NCBI GenBank assembly: GCA_018715125.1
Contig: DVMF01000046.1
Span: 1 to 41,190 of the forward strand
Direction: 5' to 3'
Source of the DNA: Candidatus Coprousia avicola
GTDB lineage: Bacteria > Actinomycetota > Coriobacteriia > Coriobacteriales > Coriobacteriaceae
DNA length: 41,190 nt
Shown: positions 33,764 through 41,190 of the stretch, piece after piece
Numbering within the stretch: position 1 is the stretch's first letter
Layout of the letters: each line of letters opens with the position of its first letter
Position numbers and translations under genes: made by a program
Notes under the pieces: generated by a model
What the model was told of the DNA's origin: nothing
The model's database searches: none
The model's input: only the letters and a program-made list of their open reading frames with translations

Positions 33764-35167
33764 ATGCCGCTTCCTCAAACCATGAGCCTGCTCGTGCTCG
33801 GCCAGGGCACGTCGGGTACCGATGTCGTCCGCTGGGCGCTCGCGCACCCCGAGCGCGTGTCCCACATCACGCTCTACGGCGGCGCCAAGAGCGCGCCCAC
33901 GCCCGACACGCTCGAGCTCGAGCGCGCCGGGGTCGCGTGCGTGTACGGCACCGAGGACGTGGCGGGCACCTACGACGTCTGCGTCGCGAGCCCCGGCATC
34001 TCCGAGTTCTCCCCGTTTTTCGCGAGCGCCCGCGCGCACGCGACCGAGGTCATGGGCGAGCCCGAGTTCGCCTACCGGCTCTCGCCCGAGCGCTGGATCG
34101 GTATCACGGGCACCAACGGCAAGACCACCACGACGGCGCTCACCGCCCATCTGCTCGAGGCGGCCGGCTGGGACGCCGACGCCGTGGGCAACATCGGCGA
34201 CACGCCCACGAGCCGCGTCGACCACCGCGCGCCGGGCTCCTGGTTTGTGGCCGAGCTCTCGAGCTATCAGCTCGCCACCGCAAGCGAGCTGCACCCCCGC
34301 GTGGGCGTGCTTTTGAACATCACCCCCGACCACCTCTCATGGCACCGCAGCCACGAGGCCTACGCCCGCGCCAAGTGCCGGCTGTTCCGCAACATGGGGG
34401 AGGGCGACCTCATCATCATCGATGCGGAGGACGAGGGCACGGCCGCCGTGCGCGCCCACATCGACGGCCCCGGCCGCCGCGTGCTCGAGCTCGGGCTCGC
34501 GGACACGGGCGCTGCCGACGCCGCCTTCGTGCGCGACGGGGTGCTCACGGTCCGCCTCGCCGGTGCGGAGACCGCGCTCGTGCGGGTTGACGAGCTTGGC
34601 ATCGCCGGCGCCCACAACGTGCTGAACGCACTCGCCGCCTCCGCGGCCGCGCTCTTCTTGGGGGCGGACGCCGCCCAGGTCGCAGCGGGCCTCATGAGCT
34701 TCGCGGCGCTGCCGCACCGCATCGAGCCCGTGGGCACGGTCGACGGCGTGCGTTTCTACAACGATTCCAAGGCGACGAACACCGACGCCGTCGAGAAGGC
34801 GCTCACGGCCTTTCCCTCCGAGCGCGTGGTGCTGCTCCTCGGCGGGCGCGACAAGGGAACGCCCCTCGAGGAGTTCGCGCGCGCGGTCCTCTCCTCCACG
34901 GTGGGCGCAATCGTCTGCTTCGGCGAGGCGCGCTCCCGCTTCCTCGAGGTGCTGCGCGCCACCGACGGCGCGTCCGAGATCGATCTGGCGGAGGCCGACA
35001 GCCTGCGCGATGCCGTCGACGTGGCCCGCACGCTCGCCAACCCCGGCGACGTCATCCTGCTGTCGCCCGCCTGCGCATCGTTTGACGAGTTCTCGGGCTT
35101 CGAGGAGCGCGGGGACGCGTTCCGCTCCTACGTCGCTGAGCTCGGCGACGCTGCGGACGCGCACTAG
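33764..35167 (+). CDS. murD: UDP-MurNAc-L-Ala:D-Glu ligase
   Basis: This 467-residue Mur ligase adds D-glutamate. The N-terminal Rossmann domain reads SLLVLGQGTSGTDVVRWAL. The ATP loop is TGTNGKTTTTALT, followed by VGNIGDTPTSRVD, ELSSYQL, and the C-terminal YNDSKATNTDAVEKAL and LLGGRDKGTPLEEF that separate MurD from the other ligases. The ATG at 33764 has AAGGG (33751-33755) 8 bases upstream; an upstream in-frame start lies inside mraY and has no site. Confidence 0.95.
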   Translation: MPLPQTMSLLVLGQGTSGTDVVRWALAHPERVSHITLYGGAKSAPTPDTLELERAGVACVYGTEDVAGTYDVCVASPGISEFSPFFASARAHATEVMGEPEFAYRLSPERWIGITGTNGKTTTTALTAHLLEAAGWDADAVGNIGDTPTSRVDHRAPGSWFVAELSSYQLATASELHPRVGVLLNITPDHLSWHRSHEAYARAKCRLFRNMGEGDLIIIDAEDEGTAAVRAHIDGPGRRVLELGLADTGAADAAFVRDGVLTVRLAGAETALVRVDELGIAGAHNVLNALAASAAALFLGADAAQVAAGLMSFAALPHRIEPVGTVDGVRFYNDSKATNTDAVEKALTAFPSERVVLLLGGRDKGTPLEEFARAVLSSTVGAIVCFGEARSRFLEVLRATDGASEIDLAEADSLRDAVDVARTLANPGDVILLSPACASFDEFSGFEERGDAFRSYVAELGDAADAH

Positions 35168-35175
35168 GGGCCCTC

Positions 35176-36804
35176 ATGCCGATCTCCCGCCGCACAGAGG
35201 GCCGTCCGTCGGACGCGCCCGATAGCGCAGCCGCCCCCGAGCGCACCCGCCCCCGCCGCGCCCCGCGCGACGCCTCGGAGCACTCCGCCCTCGGCGAGCG
35301 CCTCATCGCCGGTGTGCCCGCGCGCATCATGCGCCCCCGCCTCGTCTTCCTCGCGAGCCTTCTCGCCATCCTCGCCTTCGGCCTGCTCATGGTCTACTCG
35401 GCGTCTTCGGTCGAGGCGCTCTCCGAGTACGGGAGCTCGACGTACTTTCTCGTGCGCCAGGGCATCTTCATCGCCGTCGGTCTGGCGGGCATGCTGCTCA
35501 TCGCGACCATCGTGCCGCTCGACTTCATGCGCTCGGGCGCCATGTGGGGCGTCTGGCTCGCCTTCCTGTTCCTGCTCGTGGCGGTGCTCATCGCCGGCGA
35601 GGAGCGCGGAGGCGCCACGCGCTGGATCGTGATCGCCGGCCAGCAGTTCCAGCCCTCGGAGTTCGTCAAGCCGGTCGTCATCGTCACGGCGGCCAAGATC
35701 TTCTACGAGTACTACGAGGAGCGCTCGCTCGACACGGCCCGCTTCATCGCCATGCTCGGCGTCTGCGTGGCGTTGCCGCTCATGCTGATCATCGCCGAGC
35801 CCGACCTCGGCAGCTGCCTCATCATCGCCGGCACCGTCTTCGCCATGTGCTACTTCGCCGGGTTCAGCTACAAGGTCATCCTATCGGTGCTGGTAGCGGG
35901 CGTCATCGTGACGATCGCCTTCATCGTCTCGGCCGATTACCGCATGGCGCGCGTCAACTCCGACCCCTGGTCGGACCCGTACGACTCGGGTTACCAGGCG
36001 GTGCTCGCCATCATGGCGTTCGCCTCGGGCGGCCTGTTCGGCCGCGGCATCGGCAACTCCACCATGAAGTACCACTACCTGCCCGAGGCGCACAACGACT
36101 ACATCCTCGCCATTATCGGCGAGGAGCTCGGCTTTGTGGGGATGCTCATCTTCTTTGCGGTCTACGCCCTCATGGTCTTCTCCATCTTCAAGATCGCCGA
36201 GCAGTCGCCGACGGTTCAGGGCAAGCTCATCGCCTACGGCTCGGGCGTGCTCATCATGCTGCAGTTCCTCATCAACGCCCTGGGTATCCTGGGCGTCACG
36301 CCCATGACGGGCAAGACTATGCCCTTCATCTCCTACGGCGGCTCCTCCATGATCACCATGCTCGCCATCGCGGGCCTCGTGCTGCGCGTGTCGCTCGAGA
36401 GCAACCCGCGCACCGTGCACGATGTGTTCCGCGCGCGCATGGCCGTGGTGGGCGAGGGCGGCCCGGACGGCCCTGACGGGGGAGGCCCGTATGACGGCGA
36501 GGCCCCCGTCATCGAGGGGAGCACGGCAGGTCCGGCTCGGCGCCGCTCGGAGCGCTCGAGCGCCTTTTCCGTCGTGGACGGCGCGGGCGGCATGCCGTCG
36601 CGCCCGCGTCCGCCGCGCGGCGGCGCGCAGGCACGGGGCGCGGCCGGCGACCCGGCGTCTCGCTACCGGTCGCGTGCCGGCGGGCCCGCGGGCGGCTACG
36701 AGCGGATAAACTTAGACTACGACCCGGCAGCGCGGCTGCGCTCGCGCGACGGGCAGGCCCCGCGCTCGGGCGGGCGCGCTGGAAGGAGTCGACGTGACAG
36801 ATAG
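35176..36804 (+). CDS. ftsW: SEDS septal glycosyltransferase FtsW with long basic C-tail
   Basis: This 542-residue protein polymerises lipid II at the septum with FtsI. Residues 1-50 are cytoplasmic. About ten membrane helices span 55-405, with LMVYSASSVEAL, GGATRWIVIAGQQFQPSEFVKP, IAEPDLGSCLIIAG, GYQAVLAIMAFASGGLFGRGIGNS, PEAHNDYILAIIGEELGFVG and PFISYGGSSM, all SEDS hallmarks. The last ~137 residues form a disordered Arg/Gly/Pro-rich cytoplasmic tail ending GRAGRSRRDR. It starts 8 bases after murD and overlaps murG by 11 bases. Genomic position between murD and murG supports FtsW rather than RodA. Confidence 0.95.
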   Translation: MPISRRTEGRPSDAPDSAAAPERTRPRRAPRDASEHSALGERLIAGVPARIMRPRLVFLASLLAILAFGLLMVYSASSVEALSEYGSSTYFLVRQGIFIAVGLAGMLLIATIVPLDFMRSGAMWGVWLAFLFLLVAVLIAGEERGGATRWIVIAGQQFQPSEFVKPVVIVTAAKIFYEYYEERSLDTARFIAMLGVCVALPLMLIIAEPDLGSCLIIAGTVFAMCYFAGFSYKVILSVLVAGVIVTIAFIVSADYRMARVNSDPWSDPYDSGYQAVLAIMAFASGGLFGRGIGNSTMKYHYLPEAHNDYILAIIGEELGFVGMLIFFAVYALMVFSIFKIAEQSPTVQGKLIAYGSGVLIMLQFLINALGILGVTPMTGKTMPFISYGGSSMITMLAIAGLVLRVSLESNPRTVHDVFRARMAVVGEGGPDGPDGGGPYDGEAPVIEGSTAGPARRRSERSSAFSVVDGAGGMPSRPRPPRGGAQARGAAGDPASRYRSRAGGPAGGYERINLDYDPAARLRSRDGQAPRSGGRAGRSRRDR

Positions 36805-37921
36805 GCTGCGCATAGCGATTGCGGCGGGCGGTACGGCCGGCCATGTGAATCCCGCTCTGGCACTGGCCGAGTGCCTGCGCGACCGCGGGCATGCGGTCCG
36901 GTTCTTCGGCGAGGAGCGCCGGCTCGAGGGCCGCCTCGTACCCGAGGCCGGCTTCGACTTTTACCCCGTGCATGTGACGGGTTTCGACCGCCAGCGCCCC
37001 TGGACGCTCGCCACGGCGCTCGCGCACCTCGCGCACGAGGAGCGCCGTCTCGCCAAGGCGTTTCGCGATGACGCGGGGCTCGCGCCCGACGTCGCCATCG
37101 GATTCGGCGCCTACGTCGAGCTGCCGCTCATGCGCGCCGCCAAGCGCCTCCGCATCCCCATCGCCCTGCACGAGCAGAACTCCGTGCCGGGCCTCGCCAA
37201 CAAGCAGACGGCGCGCGATGCGGCCCTCATCGCCATCGCCCAGCCCTCGGTGAAAGACGTGTTTTTGCGCGCCGGCGCAAAGGAGGGCGCCATCCGCTTC
37301 ACCGGCAACCCCGTTCGCCGGCAGGTGCTCGCGGGCGACCGCGCCCGCGGACGCGCCGCCGAGGGCGTGCCCGAGGACGGCATCCTGCTCGTCGTCTTCG
37401 GTGGATCCCTCGGCGCCCATCACCTGAACGCCCGCATGGCCCAGCTCAAAGACGAGCTCCTCGCCGACCCGCGCGTGCACGTGCTCCACTCCACCGGCGC
37501 CGAGGACTTCGAGGCGACGCGCGACGCCCTCGCCCTTACGCCCGACGAGGAGCGCCGCTACCACGTGCAGAGCTACATCGACGATATGGGCGACGTGCTC
37601 GCGGCGGCCGACCTCGTGCTCTCGCGCGCGGGCGCCTCGTCCATCGCCGAGATCGCCGCCCTCGCCGTGCCGGCCGTGCTCGTGCCGTACCCCTTTGCGA
37701 CGGCGGACCATCAGACCACCAACGCGCACCTGCTCACCGATGCCGGCGCCGCGGTGATGTTCGCGGACGCCGATATCGACGGCAGACCCTTCGCAGCCGA
37801 GCTCTTGGGCCTTCTTGCCAGCGCCGACAGGCGCGCCGAGATGCGCGCGGCCGCGCGGGGGCTCAATCAGGCCGAGGCGGCGGAGCAGCTCGCCGACGCC
37901 TTGGAGGAAATCGCGCGCTGA
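36794..37921 (+). CDS. murG: Lipid I:UDP-GlcNAc transferase
   Basis: This 375-residue GT28 enzyme makes lipid II. The N-terminal glycine loop is AAGGTAGHVNPALALAE, followed by FFGEERRLEGRLVPEAGF, IALHEQNSVPGLANK, and RFTGNPVRRQVL. The C-terminal domain has VVFGGSLGAHHLN, SRAGASSIAEIAALAVPAVLVPYPFATADHQTTNA, the UDP-GlcNAc site. The GTG at 36794 has AAGGAG 5 bases upstream and lies within the end of ftsW. The 149-base gap to murC has no clear terminator. Confidence 0.96.
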   Translation: MTDRLRIAIAAGGTAGHVNPALALAECLRDRGHAVRFFGEERRLEGRLVPEAGFDFYPVHVTGFDRQRPWTLATALAHLAHEERRLAKAFRDDAGLAPDVAIGFGAYVELPLMRAAKRLRIPIALHEQNSVPGLANKQTARDAALIAIAQPSVKDVFLRAGAKEGAIRFTGNPVRRQVLAGDRARGRAAEGVPEDGILLVVFGGSLGAHHLNARMAQLKDELLADPRVHVLHSTGAEDFEATRDALALTPDEERRYHVQSYIDDMGDVLAAADLVLSRAGASSIAEIAALAVPAVLVPYPFATADHQTTNAHLLTDAGAAVMFADADIDGRPFAAELLGLLASADRRAEMRAAARGLNQAEAAEQLADALEEIAR

Positions 37922-38070
37922 CGCCCGGTGCGGCCCCCGGCGGGACGTGGGCGGCGGCGCGGCGAGAACCCCGTGCCGTCCGGCGACCCGCCGCCCTCCT
38001 CGCCAAGGCCCTCCATTTGCGCTAAAGTAGCATGCTGAACACATCCGGCCTCTTTGAGGGAGCATTCGCC

Positions 38071-39489
38071 ATGGCAGACACCCCGACCCCATCCGCTACG
38101 CCCGCTTTCAAGCGCGCCCACTTCATCGGTATCGGCGGAGCGGGCATGAGCGGCATCGCGCTCGTCCTGCATGAGCGCGGCTACGCCGTATCGGGATCGG
38201 ACCTCAAGACCTCGCGCTACATCCGCCAGCTCACGCGCGCCGGCGTCGATATCCACATCGGCCACGCCGCCGAGACCATCGATGCGGTCGACCCGGACGT
38301 GGTCGTCGTCTCCACGGCCATCCCCGAGACGAACCCCGAGCTCGTCCGCGCCCGTGAGCTCGGCATCCCCGTGTGGCCGCGCGCCAAGATGCTCTCCGCG
38401 CTCGGCGAGGGCTACACGACGGTGGCCGTGGCGGGCACGCACGGCAAGACCACCACATCCTCCATGGTCGCCACCATGCTCGACCGCATGGGGGAGGACC
38501 CGAGCTTCCTCATCGGCGGCATCGTCGAGGGGTACGACACCAACGGCAAGAACGGCTCGGGCCCCTTCTTCGTGGCCGAGGCGGACGAGTCGGACAGCTC
38601 CTTCCTCTATCTCAACCCAAGCGTGGTCATCGTCACCAACGTCGAGGCGGACCATCTGGACCATTACGGTTCGTTTGACGAGATCAAGCGCACCTTCGCC
38701 GAGTTCATGGGCCTCGTGGGAGAGGACGGCACCGTCATCGTGTGCGGCGACGACCCGGCGCTCGCCGAGCTCGCCCGCGGCACGGGCCGCCGCGTGGTGA
38801 CGTACGGCTTCGAGGACGGAAACGACGTCGTCTGCGCCCCGCACGCGCACGCCGCGAGCATCGCCAACGCCGCGGCGGTCACGCTGGCGGACGGCCGCGT
38901 GCTCGACATCGAGGTTCGCAACAACCCCGGTCGCCACAACCTGCTCAACGCAACGGCCGCCCTCATCGTGGCGGACGTGCTCGGACTCGATGTCGAGGCG
39001 GCCGCGCGCGCCCTCTCGAGCTTCGAGGGCGTGCGCCGGCGCTTCACGCACGTGGGCGACGTGTCGGGCATCACCGTGGTGGACGATTACGGCCATCATC
39101 CCACCGAGATCCGCGCGACGCTCGCCGCCGCCAAGACGCTCGGCTACCGCCATGTGGACGTCGTCTTCCAGCCGCACCGCTACTCCCGCCTCGAGGCGTT
39201 CGCCGACGCCTTCGCCGACGCCTTCGCCGACGCCGACCGCCTCATCCTGATCGACGTCTTCTCGGCAGGGGAGATGCCCATCCCGGGCGTGACGAGCAAG
39301 ATGCTCGCCGACCTCGTTGCCGCCCGTCACCCCGGCAAGGAGGTCCACTACGTGGCTGACCGCCTCGCCGTGAGCGAGGTGCTCGAGCGCGTGGTGGACG
39401 AGGGCGACCTGCTCATCACCATGGGCGCCGGCGACGTCACCACGGTCGGCCCGGAGTTCATCTCCCACCTCACGCGCCGGAAAGCCTAA
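38071..39489 (+). CDS. murC: UDP-MurNAc:L-Ala ligase
   Basis: This 472-residue ligase adds the first L-alanine to UDP-MurNAc. It has FIGIGGAGMSGIALVLHERGYAVSGSD, the ATP loop AGTHGKTTTSSM, EADESDSSFLYL, TNVEADHLDHYGS, RNNPGRHNLLNATAA, and the C-terminal VDDYGHHPTEI and FQPHRYSR. The ATG at 38071 has GAGGGAG 8 bases upstream and fits the family start; an in-frame ATG at 38032 is less likely. The helix LEAFADAFADAFADAD is written by a 12-base tandem repeat without changing the expected length. Confidence 0.96.
   Translation: MADTPTPSATPAFKRAHFIGIGGAGMSGIALVLHERGYAVSGSDLKTSRYIRQLTRAGVDIHIGHAAETIDAVDPDVVVVSTAIPETNPELVRARELGIPVWPRAKMLSALGEGYTTVAVAGTHGKTTTSSMVATMLDRMGEDPSFLIGGIVEGYDTNGKNGSGPFFVAEADESDSSFLYLNPSVVIVTNVEADHLDHYGSFDEIKRTFAEFMGLVGEDGTVIVCGDDPALAELARGTGRRVVTYGFEDGNDVVCAPHAHAASIANAAAVTLADGRVLDIEVRNNPGRHNLLNATAALIVADVLGLDVEAAARALSSFEGVRRRFTHVGDVSGITVVDDYGHHPTEIRATLAAAKTLGYRHVDVVFQPHRYSRLEAFADAFADAFADADRLILIDVFSAGEMPIPGVTSKMLADLVAARHPGKEVHYVADRLAVSEVLERVVDEGDLLITMGAGDVTTVGPEFISHLTRRKA
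39196..39231 (+). repeat. In-frame 12-bp tandem repeat inside murC
   Basis: Three copies of GCCTTCGCCGAC (first copy GCG at its start) stand head to tail, encoding (AFAD)3, followed by GCCGAC. Slippage would add or remove four residues from a surface helix in the C-terminal domain. Confidence 0.9.
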
Positions 39490-39494
39490 GCGCG

Positions 39495-40406
39495 ATGGGG
39501 CTCTTCAACGCGGTCATGGCGCTCTCGGGCGCCGCGGACACCGATCTCATCGAGCAGGAGCGCCTGGCGCGCCACACGAGCTACCGCATCGGCGGGAAGG
39601 CCGACCTCTACCTCGTGTGCCATAGCTACCACGCCCTCCGCCGCGCCATCGACGTGCTCGGCGAGGAGGGGGTGCCCTGGGTCATCATCGGCAAGGGCTC
39701 GAACCTCCTCGTCTCTGACGATGGCTACCGCGGCGCGGTCGTGACGCTCGGGCGCGAGTTCTCGCGCATGGTCGTGGCCGAGGACGGCGTCACCCTCACC
39801 GTCGGCGCGGGCGTGATTCTGGCGCGCCTCGTCAACGAGGCGCTCTCGCGCGGGCTTACGGGGCTCGAGTTCGCCGTCGGCATCCCCGGCACCGTGGGCG
39901 GCGCCGTGTCCATGGACGCGGGCACGCGCACCGAGTGGATGGGCGCGGTGGTCGAGGACGTCCTCACCCTCAAGCCGGGCGCCGGGCTCAGGCACTACGC
40001 GCACGACGACATCGTCTGGGGCTACCGCACCTCGACCCTCCCGCGCGACGAGATCGTGCTCGAGGTGACGGTCAAGCTCGCCCCGGGAGACAAGGCCAAG
40101 ATCCGCTCCCGGATGGAGCGCGCCCTCGATAGGCGGCGGAAGACGCAGCCTCTGGGCAGCGCCTGCTGCGGCTCGGTCTTCAAGAACCCGCCCGACATGA
40201 GTGTGGGCAAGATGGTCGAGGACTGTGGATTGAAGGGTTTTTCCGTGGGCGGCGCCGCAGTCTCGCCCATTCACGGTAACTTTATCGTCAATACGGGGAC
40301 CGCGCGCGCCGCCGACGTCGCGGCGGTCATTCAGAAGGTGCATGAGGAGGTACGAAGGGCGTATGGCGTCGAGCTCCAACCGGAAGTCAAATTCCTCGGT
40401 TTCTAA
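39495..40406 (+). CDS. murB: UDP-N-acetylenolpyruvoylglucosamine reductase
   Basis: This 303-residue flavoenzyme reduces UDP-GlcNAc-enolpyruvate to UDP-MurNAc. FAD-binding motifs are HTSYRIGGKADLYL, WVIIGKGSNLLVSDDGYRG, and GLEFAVGIPGTVGGAVSMDAG. The active-site serine region reads CCGSVFKNPP, typical of the shorter type II enzymes, and the catalytic glutamate region near the end is GVELQPEVKFLGF. It starts 5 bases after murC. Its last 44 bases overlap the proposed ftsQ start. Confidence 0.95.
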   Translation: MGLFNAVMALSGAADTDLIEQERLARHTSYRIGGKADLYLVCHSYHALRRAIDVLGEEGVPWVIIGKGSNLLVSDDGYRGAVVTLGREFSRMVVAEDGVTLTVGAGVILARLVNEALSRGLTGLEFAVGIPGTVGGAVSMDAGTRTEWMGAVVEDVLTLKPGAGLRHYAHDDIVWGYRTSTLPRDEIVLEVTVKLAPGDKAKIRSRMERALDRRRKTQPLGSACCGSVFKNPPDMSVGKMVEDCGLKGFSVGGAAVSPIHGNFIVNTGTARAADVAAVIQKVHEEVRRAYGVELQPEVKFLGF

Positions 40407-41190
40407 GGCCTCGAAGCCCACCTTCCGTCGTGCCGGCTCCAAGCCGGCTGCCGCCCGCCCCGCACCCGCGGTGAGCGCCGCCCCCCGGCCGGCGCAGAAG
40501 CCCATCTCCTCCTATACGGCGCGCGCCCGCGTGGCGAAGCCCTCCGCCAAGCCGCGGAAGGCGCCCTCGGCCGCCCCGGCGCGCAAGCCCGCGCAGAAAC
40601 CCGCCCCCCGCGCCGCCGTCAAGCCGCAGGCGCGGACCCGCAGGGCACCGCTCAAGGGGCCCGCGGCGACCCCGCGCGTGCAGAACGTGTCCGCCGCGCC
40701 CTCGCCGCAGCAGAAGCCCGCGCGCGGCGCCGCTCTCAAGAAGGCGGCGCGCCGTCCGGCCCCGGGTACCGTGAGCACCGTTCCCGCCCAGGCACGTCCC
40801 GCCCGCAAGGGGGCGGCCGGTCCCGCGGGCGCCCTCATCGGCCTTGTGGGGGGAGTGCTCGGCGGCGCCGTGCGCGTGGTCGGTAAGCTCCTCTCGGGCA
40901 AGGTCGTCGCGCTCGTCATCGCGGTCGCGCTCCTTCTCGGCATCGGCGGCATCGTCGTCGTCAACTCGCCGCTCTTCGCCGCGACCGACATCCAGATCGA
41001 GGGGAGCGAGCACGTGAGCGCCGAGGCGGCGCGCCAGCTCATCCAGGTGCCCGAGGGCACGACGCTCCTGAACGTCGATACGGCCGCGCTCACCGCCGAG
41101 CTCTCCGAGAACCCGTGGGTGAGCGGGGTCACGGTGGAGCGCGAGTTCCCCCACACGCTGCGCATCACGCCCACGGAGCGCGCGGTCGCC
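40363..41190 (+). CDS. ftsQ: FtsQ/DivIB-like divisome protein, partial (3' end beyond window)
   Basis: The frame is open from ATG 40363 to the window edge (276 codons), running inside the murB end. Residues 1-150 are a cytoplasmic Lys/Ala/Pro/Arg-rich tail reminiscent of histone H1-like low complexity. A weakly hydrophobic GALIGLVGGVLGGAV (156-170) precedes the main membrane helix VVALVIAVALLLGIGGIVVV (181-200). A POTRA domain begins with FAATDIQIEGSEHVSAEAARQLI and NPWVSGVTVEREFPHTLRI. An alternative ATG at 40342 would add seven residues; AGGAGG (40345-40350) favours the later start although its 12-base spacing is long. FtsQ scaffolds FtsL/FtsB and recruits FtsW/FtsI. The long basic tail is unusual. 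Confidence 0.88.
   Translation, partial: MASSSNRKSNSSVSKASKPTFRRAGSKPAAARPAPAVSAAPRPAQKPISSYTARARVAKPSAKPRKAPSAAPARKPAQKPAPRAAVKPQARTRRAPLKGPAATPRVQNVSAAPSPQQKPARGAALKKAARRPAPGTVSTVPAQARPARKGAAGPAGALIGLVGGVLGGAVRVVGKLLSGKVVALVIAVALLLGIGGIVVVNSPLFAATDIQIEGSEHVSAEAARQLIQVPEGTTLLNVDTAALTAELSENPWVSGVTVEREFPHTLRITPTERAVA

Overview
The window is GC-rich bacterial chromosome, densely coded with short gaps and GC-ending codons. Gene content suggests a fermentative, low-complexity-wall Gram-positive of the class Coriobacteriia (Collinsella/Olsenella-like). The reasons are an actinobacterial base composition combined with a stand-alone phosphotransacetylase, arginine deiminase, a class B sortase, a DUF1846 protein and a complete mraZ-type division and cell-wall cluster. 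No rRNA or tRNA gene, CRISPR array, transposase or phage gene is visible. The taxonomic call is inference.

Layout. (1) 1-1016: the tail of an unrecognised gene and a sugar-phosphate deaminase/isomerase-family protein. (2) 1301-4478: a cell-surface module on the plus strand, made of a strongly promoted secreted protein with an SPQTN sorting signal, a class B sortase, and an LCP-family wall-polymer transferase that overlaps the sortase gene. (3) 4585-4733: a 149-bp element with perfect 23-bp inverted ends. (4) 4770-8333: pta on the minus strand, divergent from UDP-galactopyranose mutase and a GT2 glycosyltransferase. (5) 8433-15092, minus strand: a housekeeping run of ppk1, an RlmD-like rRNA methyltransferase, a DJ-1 protein, a Maf nucleotide pyrophosphatase and a P1/S58 hydrolase. 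(6) 15391-17836: arginine deiminase and ornithine carbamoyltransferase. (7) 18062-22097: two divergent transport units. The minus strand has two very small membrane proteins, an ABC ATPase and an ABC-2 permease. The plus strand has a protein joining a degenerate ABC-ATPase-like domain to a LytTR DNA-binding domain, followed by a membrane protein. (8) 22191-23672: a DUF1846 protein. (9) 23775-24022: a second inverted-repeat element. (10) 24191-26849: pyrG and a XerD-like recombinase. (11) 27038 to the end: mraZ-rsmH-ftsL-ftsI-murF-mraY-murD-ftsW-murG-murC-murB-ftsQ, cut by the window edge inside ftsQ.

How the genes work together. The last 14 kb encodes lipid II synthesis (MurF, MraY, MurD, MurG, MurC, MurB) and the septal synthase with its scaffold (FtsL, FtsI, FtsW, FtsQ). 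It lies downstream of a G-rich array that looks like an expanded MraZ operator. The murE gene is absent from its usual place. Several of the divisome membrane proteins carry long charged low-complexity cytoplasmic tails. The sortase/LCP module and the galactofuranose genes add surface decoration. Pta, arginine deiminase and ornithine carbamoyltransferase fit fermentative ATP generation, but ackA, arcC and arcD are not in the window.

The least explained items are the degenerate-ABC/LytTR regulator with its divergent ABC exporter and tiny proteins, the two inverted-repeat elements, the SPQTN/SrtB/LCP module, the interlocked stems before mraZ and the expanded MraZ-type operator.
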